Positions 59,060 through 64,000 of a stretch of DNA of 64,000 nucleotides are shown piece after piece. The notes under the pieces were generated by a model. It searched no databases. It was not told the DNA's origin and saw only the letters and a list, made by a program, of their open reading frames with translations. The stretch covers positions 793,501 to 857,500 of the forward strand of contig NZ_CP079194.1 in NCBI RefSeq assembly GCF_019297855.1. The letters run 5' to 3'. The DNA is from Gymnodinialimonas ceratoperidinii. GTDB lineage: Bacteria > Pseudomonadota > Alphaproteobacteria > Rhodobacterales > Rhodobacteraceae. A program made the translations under genes and the position numbers. Within the stretch, counting starts at the first letter, position 1, and the number at the start of each line of letters is the position of its first letter.

Positions 59060-60448
59060 TCAGCCTTCAGGCGCGGCGAGAGCTTCGACATCGAGAAGAT
59101 GCGCCACGCTCGCCGCGTAGTACTCGACGACCGGGCTGCCGCGATCGGACACCGCCAGCGTCTCGCCCTTGCGTTCGACGAACCCGCGCTCCATCAAGGC
59201 GCGCAACCCCGCCTCGATGGTGTAGTCGAGATCATCGCGCGCCAGATGCACCGAGACGCCGCGGCTCTGCGCCCGCTCGATCCGGGTCCGCACCTCGGCC
59301 TGCAGGCTTGCCATGTCCCGCGCGCCATCGCGAAGCGCGTGGGAGACCAGCGGTACAGGCACGATCGGCGTCACGGCGGCGATGCGCGACATCAACGCCT
59401 CACCCAGATCGGCAGCGTTGTCGTTGTGGGGGTGCGAAAGGAAATCGGTCAGGGAAAGTGGGTCACCGAAGGAAACGGCGGCATAGCCATAGCGGTGAAA
59501 CTTGCCGGTCAGGCGGTGCCAGACCTGTCGCCGCAGGTAGCGGTAGATCGGCAAAAGCGAGAAGCGAAAGCCCCCGGTACCCCGCTTCTGCGCCGCGATC
59601 AGGTTCCGGTCCTCCATCACACGGTCATAGTTCAGAGCGACGGGTACGAAGGTCACATTGCGCGATTTGCCGGGGTGGAAGCCGTCGAGGATATAAGAGA
59701 TCAGCCCCAGTTTCGGCTCTCCCAAGCCACCGGTGCGTGACAGGCCGCCCTCGGGGAAAACGGCCTGGGTGACGCCAGCCTCGGTCGCCATCTGCACGTA
59801 GCGGGCCAGCACCTTGCGATAGAGAGGGTTGTTGTAGCGGCGGCGAATGAAGTAGCCGCCCAACGCGCGGACGAGCCCGCGCAGGGGCCAGACCCGCGCC
59901 CATTCTCCCACCGCATAGGCCAGGGCCGAGCGCTCGGCGACCAGCCATGTGACCAGCACGTAATCCATGTTGGAGCGGTGGTTCATCACGAAAACCACGG
60001 TGTCATCGGCGGGAATGGCCTCCAGCGCGTCCGAATTCGCGTCGGTCAGGCGGACCCGGTAGAGCGATTGGCTGAGAAAGCGCGCGGCCCGGATCGCGAA
60101 GGCGAAATAGGTGAAAGCCGAGAACCCCGGGACGATCTCGCGGGCATAGCGCTCGGCCGTTTGCGCCGCGACGTCCTCGCGGACGCCCTTGGCCTTGGCA
60201 TGCTCGATGATCGCCTGCGCCACTTCGGGGTCATAGACGAGGCGGCGCACCGTATCCATGCGCCGCGCCAGCTTGAACGGTTGGATCGGCGTTTTCAGGC
60301 GTTTGTTCAATTCGGCGACGGCGTTTTCGAGTCGGCGGCGCAGGAACCAGCGCACAGAGGGAAACAGGAAATGCGACGCGAAGGTGACTGCCGCAAAGAG
60401 CAGGATCAGCACAAAGAGCCAGAGCGGCAGGGTGATGGGCGTCGTCAT
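59060..60448 (-). CDS. Glycerolipid acyltransferase (PlsB/PlsC superfamily)
   Basis: A 462-residue protein with an N-terminal membrane helix (LPLWLFVLILLFAAVTFASHFLF, residues about 6-28) and an acyltransferase domain. The catalytic HX4D motif is NHRSNMDYV near residue 156, and the phosphate-binding motif is FPEGGLSRTGG near 230. It would acylate glycerol-3-phosphate or lysophosphatidate at the inner membrane. It is longer than a usual PlsC (about 240) and shorter than PlsB (about 800). Located between ccr and ecm on the ccr strand, with no known part in that pathway. Confidence 0.82.
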   Translation of the reverse strand: MTTPITLPLWLFVLILLFAAVTFASHFLFPSVRWFLRRRLENAVAELNKRLKTPIQPFKLARRMDTVRRLVYDPEVAQAIIEHAKAKGVREDVAAQTAERYAREIVPGFSAFTYFAFAIRAARFLSQSLYRVRLTDANSDALEAIPADDTVVFVMNHRSNMDYVLVTWLVAERSALAYAVGEWARVWPLRGLVRALGGYFIRRRYNNPLYRKVLARYVQMATEAGVTQAVFPEGGLSRTGGLGEPKLGLISYILDGFHPGKSRNVTFVPVALNYDRVMEDRNLIAAQKRGTGGFRFSLLPIYRYLRRQVWHRLTGKFHRYGYAAVSFGDPLSLTDFLSHPHNDNAADLGEALMSRIAAVTPIVPVPLVSHALRDGARDMASLQAEVRTRIERAQSRGVSVHLARDDLDYTIEAGLRALMERGFVERKGETLAVSDRGSPVVEYYAASVAHLLDVEALAAPEG

Positions 60449-60547
60449 GGAAGATAGGTGTCAGGAAACGCGCGGCGGCGCAATATTTGCGCGGGGTTTG
60501 GGTTGTTGGGAGACGGTTGGCGATGTCGTGGCTGGGGCATCTGCCGA

Positions 60548-60595
60548 TTGGGGGCGCTGCCCCCAAGCCCCCGGAGTTGTACGGCCAAGATGAAG
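60548..60595. repeat. Dispersed intergenic GC-hairpin repeat, copy 2 (inverted)
   Basis: The block at 60574-60595 is the exact reverse complement of 15957-15978 (22 of 22 bases). Beside it is a perfect 8-bp stem, 60548-60555 with 60559-60566, around GCT. It lies in the 272-bp gap between the acyltransferase and ecm genes, upstream of both rather than between convergent ends, so here it is unlikely to be only a terminator. Confidence 0.75.
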
Positions 60596-60646
60596 CAGGG
60601 AGCGGCGCGTATTCGTGCCGCGGTGCAGCTTTGCGTGGGCAGCGAA

Positions 60647-60676
60647 TTGACAGAGTCATTTTATTCCGAATATATG
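60647..60676 (+). promoter_or_regulatory. Candidate ecm promoter
   Basis: TTGACA at 60647-60652 and TATATG at 60671-60676 are separated by 18 bp, 45 bp upstream of the ecm ATG, in an AT-rich patch. Downstream, TTGCGA occurs twice (60682-60687 and 60700-60705), 18 bp apart, a possible operator overlapping the transcription start. Confidence 0.55.
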
Positions 60677-60720
60677 CAGTCTTGCGAAACGATATTGCTT
60701 TGCGAGAAGGTAGCGTGCCC

Positions 60721-62685
60721 ATGACACAGGCTCAGAAAGACCGCCCCTGGCTGATCCGGACCTATGCCGGACATTCGACGGCGGCGGCGTCCAATGCGCT
60801 CTACCGCGGCAACCTCGCGAAGGGACAGACCGGTCTTTCGGTGGCCTTCGATCTGCCGACGCAGACGGGGTACGACAGCGATCACGTTCTGGCGCGCGGC
60901 GAGGTGGGCAAGGTCGGGGTGCCGGTCAGCCACCTTGGCGACATGCGGGCCTTGTTCGCGGATATTCCGCTGGAGCAGATGAATACCTCGATGACGATCA
61001 ATGCGACCGCGCCGTGGTTGCTGGCGCTCTATATCGCGGTGGCCGAGGAGCAGGGGGCCGATGTCTCGAAGCTGCAGGGGACGGTGCAGAACGATCTGAT
61101 GAAGGAGTACCTTTCGCGCGGGACCTACATCTGCCCGCCGAAGCCCTCGCTTGCGATGATCGCGGATGTGGCCGAGTACTGCTCCCGCGAGGTGCCGAAG
61201 TGGAACCCGATGAACGTCTGCTCCTACCATCTGCAGGAGGCGGGCGCGACGCCGGAGCAGGAGCTGGCCTTCGCCTTGGCTACGGCGATCTCGGTGCTCG
61301 ATGAGCTTCGCCCGCGGGTGGCTGCCGAGGATTTTCCGACTTTGGTCGGGCGGATTTCCTTCTTCGTGAACGCGGGCATCCGCTTCGTGACCGAAATGTG
61401 CAAGATGCGCGCCTTTGTCGACCTCTGGGACGAGATCTGTGCCGAGCGCTATGGCGTCGAAGATCCGAAATTCCGCCGCTTCCGCTACGGCGTGCAGGTG
61501 AACTCTCTCGGGCTGACCGAGCAACAGCCTGAAAACAACGTCTATCGCATCCTGATCGAGATGTTGGCGGTGACGCTTTCGAAGAAGGCCCGCGCCCGTG
61601 CCGTTCAATTGCCGGCCTGGAACGAGGCCTTGGGCCTGCCGCGTCCGTGGGACCAGCAATGGTCGATGCGGATGCAGCAGATCATGGCCTTCGAGACGGA
61701 CCTGCTGGAGTATGGTGATCTTTTTGATGGCAATCCTGTCGTGGATGCCAAGGTCGAAGCCTTGAAGACCGGCGCGCGGGCTGAACTGGCCAACCTTGAG
61801 AGCATGGGCGGCGCCATTTCGGCGATCGATTACATGAAGGGGCGGCTGGTGGATTCCAATGCCGAGCGGGTCAACCGGATCGAGCGCGGCGAGACGGTCG
61901 TGGTCGGGGTGAACAAGTACACGGCCTCCGAGCCATCACCTCTGTTGGGGGAGGACGGGGGCATCATGGTCGTTGATCCCGCCGTGGAGCAGGATCAGAT
62001 CGGGCGTCTGGAGGCATGGCGCGCGGCGCGCGACGCGGGCGCTGTGGCGGAGGCGTTGGAGGCGCTTTCCCTTGCCGCGCGGGAGGGGCGCAACGTGATG
62101 CCGGCCTCCATCGCGGCGGCCAAGGCCGGGGTCACGACCGGGGAATGGGCCGGCGTCATGCGGGCCGTTCATGGTGAATATCGTGGGCCGACGGGCGTCT
62201 CGGGCGCGGTCTCGAACCAGACGGAAGGGCTGGAGGATATCCGCGAGGCCGTCGATCTTGTCAGCGCCAAGCTGGGCCGCCGGCTCAAGTTCCTCGTCGG
62301 CAAACCGGGGCTCGACGGCCATTCCAATGGGGCCGAACAGATTGCCTACCGCGCGCGTGATTGCGGAATGGATATCAGCTACGAAGGAATCCGGCTGACG
62401 CCGTCCGAAATCGTCGAAGCGGCGAAATCGGAAAATGCCCATGTCATCGGTCTCTCCATTCTCTCGGGCAGCCATGTGCCGCTGATTGAGCAGGTAATGG
62501 AGATTTTGCGGAAAGAGGGCCTGCAAATTCCGGTCATGGTGGGGGGCATTATTCCCGACGAGGATCGCGACGCCCTCTTAGCGCAGGGGGTGGCGCGGAT
62601 TTACACGCCGAAGGATTTCGAGCTAAATCGGATCATGTCCGATATCGTGAACCTCGCGGATCCTGCCGGAATGGCTGCAGAATAA
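60721..62685 (+). CDS. ecm: Ethylmalonyl-CoA mutase
   Basis: A 654-residue adenosylcobalamin-dependent mutase converting (2R)-ethylmalonyl-CoA to (2S)-methylsuccinyl-CoA. The N-terminal part is the substrate barrel (RPWLIRTYAGHSTAAASNAL; VAFDLPTQTGYDSDH), and the C-terminal part is the B12 domain with DGHSNG near residue 534 (DxHxxG base-off motif) and VIGLSILSGSH. The length and RTYAGHSTA pattern fit Ecm rather than methylmalonyl-CoA mutase (about 700). The frame is open upstream, but ATG 60721 has GAGAAGG. Closeness to ccr supports the assignment. Confidence 0.93.
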   Translation: MTQAQKDRPWLIRTYAGHSTAAASNALYRGNLAKGQTGLSVAFDLPTQTGYDSDHVLARGEVGKVGVPVSHLGDMRALFADIPLEQMNTSMTINATAPWLLALYIAVAEEQGADVSKLQGTVQNDLMKEYLSRGTYICPPKPSLAMIADVAEYCSREVPKWNPMNVCSYHLQEAGATPEQELAFALATAISVLDELRPRVAAEDFPTLVGRISFFVNAGIRFVTEMCKMRAFVDLWDEICAERYGVEDPKFRRFRYGVQVNSLGLTEQQPENNVYRILIEMLAVTLSKKARARAVQLPAWNEALGLPRPWDQQWSMRMQQIMAFETDLLEYGDLFDGNPVVDAKVEALKTGARAELANLESMGGAISAIDYMKGRLVDSNAERVNRIERGETVVVGVNKYTASEPSPLLGEDGGIMVVDPAVEQDQIGRLEAWRAARDAGAVAEALEALSLAAREGRNVMPASIAAAKAGVTTGEWAGVMRAVHGEYRGPTGVSGAVSNQTEGLEDIREAVDLVSAKLGRRLKFLVGKPGLDGHSNGAEQIAYRARDCGMDISYEGIRLTPSEIVEAAKSENAHVIGLSILSGSHVPLIEQVMEILRKEGLQIPVMVGGIIPDEDRDALLAQGVARIYTPKDFELNRIMSDIVNLADPAGMAAE

Positions 62686-62801
62686 CCCGTCTCGGCTTCT
62701 TGACGCCGGAAAAAGTACATGTCCATTTGTATACTTGCCAGAAGGGCACGTATCTTGGCAAATGCCCCTTACTGGAAGCCAAAAGTGAAAGGGGAATTCG
62801 C

Positions 62802-63119
62802 ATGGCAGCATCTCTTGAGAAAATGAGCTTGGAAGAGCTTCAGGCCCATCAGCGCGAAGTGGAGGCGACGATCAAGGGTTATGAAAAGAAACGCAAAGCA
62901 GACTGCCTTGCGGAATTGAAAGCCGTTGCCAAGAAGCACGGTTTTTCACTCGATGATTTCACCGGTGGAAAATCGTCATCCAAATCCGGCCCCAAAGGTG
63001 TTGCGAAATATGCAAACCCCGCTGATCTGAGCCAGACCTGGACCGGTCGCGGGCGGCAGCCAAACTGGATCAAGGATGCCCTGGCGTCTGGCAAGTCCCT
63101 GGAAGAGTTCGCAATTTAA
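62802..63119 (+). CDS. H-NS-family nucleoid protein (HvrA/Spb-like)
   Basis: A 105-residue H-NS-type protein: N-terminal coiled-coil oligomerisation region (about 5-45; [20 protein letters not shown]), a Lys/Ser-rich linker, and the C-terminal DNA-binding loop [16 protein letters not shown]. In Rhodobacter capsulatus the related HvrA regulates photosynthesis and nitrogen genes. ATG 62802 follows AAGGGGA. The 116-bp leader has dyads (TTGCCA/TGGCAA about 62751-62782). It shares a one-base stop/start overlap with deoD, an unusual partner for a global regulator. Confidence 0.9.
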   Translation: MAASLEKMSLEELQAHQREVEATIKGYEKKRKADCLAELKAVAKKHGFSLDDFTGGKSSSKSGPKGVAKYANPADLSQTWTGRGRQPNWIKDALASGKSLEEFAI

Positions 63120-63823
63120 TGACTGTCCATATCGGTGCAAAGCCTGGAGATATCGCTGAAACGGTGCTCATGCCGGGCGACCCTCTGAGGGCAAAATGGG
63201 CGGCAGAACGGTTTCTGGAAAATCCGGTCTGCGTCAATGAAGTGCGTGGAATGTTGGGGTTCACGGGAACGTGGCGTGGCAATCGCGTGACGATCCATGG
63301 CTCCGGTATGGGCATGCCCAGCCTGTCGATCTACGCCAACGAATTGATCCGCGATTACGGAGCAAAGACGTTGATCCGGATCGGCTCCTGCGGGGCGATG
63401 CAGAAATCCGTAAAGCTGCGCGACGTGATTCTCGCGATGACGGCGTCGACCCTTTCGACCCCATCCTCGGGTATTTTCCGAGAGCTGAATTACGCGCCCT
63501 GTGCAGATTACGGATTGCTTCAGGCGGCCTATGAGGCGGCAGAGGGAAAGGGCGCGGGCATCCATGTCGGGGGGATCTATTCCTCGGACGTGTTTTATGA
63601 TGAGCGGCCCGACCTGAACGAACAGATGGTGCGCCACGGTGTTCTGGCTGTGGAAATGGAAGCCGCAGAGCTCTATACGCTTGCAGCACGCCATGATGCA
63701 CGGGCCCTGGCGGTGCTGACCGTATCGGATCACTTGCTGACGGAAGAGGCTTTACCTTCGGAAGAGCGTCAGTCGAGTTTTTCGGACATGGTGGAGATCG
63801 CCTTGGAGGCTGCGTTTTCGTGA
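63119..63823 (+). CDS. deoD: Purine-nucleoside phosphorylase, DeoD type
   Basis: A 234-residue hexameric-type PNP that splits purine (deoxy)nucleosides with phosphate. [13 protein letters not shown] near residue 15, [20 protein letters not shown] near residue 49, [11 protein letters not shown] and [14 protein letters not shown], together with the catalytic Asp in VSDHLL, are diagnostic. Length is normal. ATG overlaps the H-NS stop by one base, and the stop overlaps the next GTG (CGTGA), giving a three-gene translationally coupled string. Confidence 0.93.
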   Translation: MTVHIGAKPGDIAETVLMPGDPLRAKWAAERFLENPVCVNEVRGMLGFTGTWRGNRVTIHGSGMGMPSLSIYANELIRDYGAKTLIRIGSCGAMQKSVKLRDVILAMTASTLSTPSSGIFRELNYAPCADYGLLQAAYEAAEGKGAGIHVGGIYSSDVFYDERPDLNEQMVRHGVLAVEMEAAELYTLAARHDARALAVLTVSDHLLTEEALPSEERQSSFSDMVEIALEAAFS

Positions 63824-64000
63824 GGCAATTGGCCGGAAGGGATATTGGCCCGATCGGTCTTGGCTGCATGAGCTTCGGTGGCATCTACGGCGCTACCGAT
63901 GAAAAAGAGAGTTTCGCCTGCATGCAGGCGGCGCTCGACCTCGGCGTGACCCATTGGGACGTGGCCGAGATCTACGGCGGCGGTGTCTGCGAAAGCGTGA
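63820..64000 (+). CDS. Aldo/keto reductase family protein, N-terminal part (truncated by window edge)
   Basis: The first 60 codons of an aldo/keto reductase, starting at GTG 63820 within the deoD stop region. [16 protein letters not shown] and [18 protein letters not shown] match the AKR opening, with the Asp and Tyr of the catalytic tetrad in D-x-x-x-x-Y. Substrate cannot be assigned. The protein continues past 64000. Confidence 0.8.
   Translation, partial: MRQLAGRDIGPIGLGCMSFGGIYGATDEKESFACMQAALDLGVTHWDVAEIYGGGVCESV

Noticed and set aside
62699-62755. TTGACG and TATACT as a promoter for the H-NS-like gene
   Set aside because: The spacing is about 24 bp, too long for a sigma-70 promoter.

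Overview
The window looks like chromosome of a marine Rhodobacteraceae (Roseobacter-group) alphaproteobacterium. This is inferred from the uniformly high GC, the dense operons with 1-8 bp gene overlaps, the ethylmalonyl-CoA pathway genes (ccr, ecm), an HvrA-type H-NS protein, a TAXI-type TRAP transporter, L-carnitine catabolism genes and several ABC uptake systems. I see no rRNA, tRNA, CRISPR array, insertion sequence or prophage. The window opens inside rfbA (last 42 codons) and closes inside an aldo/keto reductase gene.

Layout. 1-3400: end of a surface-polysaccharide locus (rfbA 3' end, a two-domain glycosyltransferase, a sulfotransferase). 3441-15943: a galactoside utilisation regulon. IclR regulator and ATPase genes run leftward; rightward run a sugar-binding protein, two permeases, a GH36 alpha-galactosidase, an SDR, dgoK, dgoA, an SMP-30 lactonase and a GH42 beta-galactosidase. 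Together they would import galactosides, hydrolyse them and oxidise galactose by the De Ley-Doudoroff route; no galactonate dehydratase gene is present here. 16046-18549: a succinate-semialdehyde-type dehydrogenase and a GAPDH paralogue. 18746-28336: a gamma-butyrobetaine/L-carnitine to glycine betaine cluster (acyl-CoA dehydrogenase, NDP-forming acyl-CoA synthetase, crotonase, beta-keto acid cleavage enzyme, lipocalin lipoprotein, carnitine dehydrogenase-thioesterase fusion), divergent from a GlxA/CdhR-type regulator coupled to a ThDP enzyme.

28361-38699: an oligopeptide-type ABC importer with a fused double ATPase, then hyuB, hyuA and a LysR regulator. 38893-47262: a PiT phosphate transporter, a DadA-like amino-acid oxidoreductase, a TAXI-TRAP transporter with a divergent LysR regulator, and a membrane adenylate cyclase. 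47415-48353: an XdhC-like protein. 48383-57440: a peptidoglycan-recycling cluster in which murQ, a complete peptide-type ABC importer, a serine hydrolase and anmK form one leftward operon, divergent from an RpiR/MurR-type regulator. 57511-64000: ccr, an acyltransferase, ecm, an H-NS-like gene, deoD and a partial aldo/keto reductase.

Regulatory structure visible in the sequence: palindromes in the IclR, GlxA/AraC, LysR and RpiR control regions; stem-loops directly after three of the four substrate-binding-protein genes; a strong intrinsic terminator after ccr; and three copies of a dispersed intergenic GC-hairpin repeat, one of which contains the start codon of the acyl-CoA synthetase gene. 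The best candidates for under-described biology are the peptidoglycan-recycling operon with its own importer, the carnitine cluster with an embedded lipocalin and a linked ThDP enzyme, and the SDR whose catalytic lysine is an asparagine.
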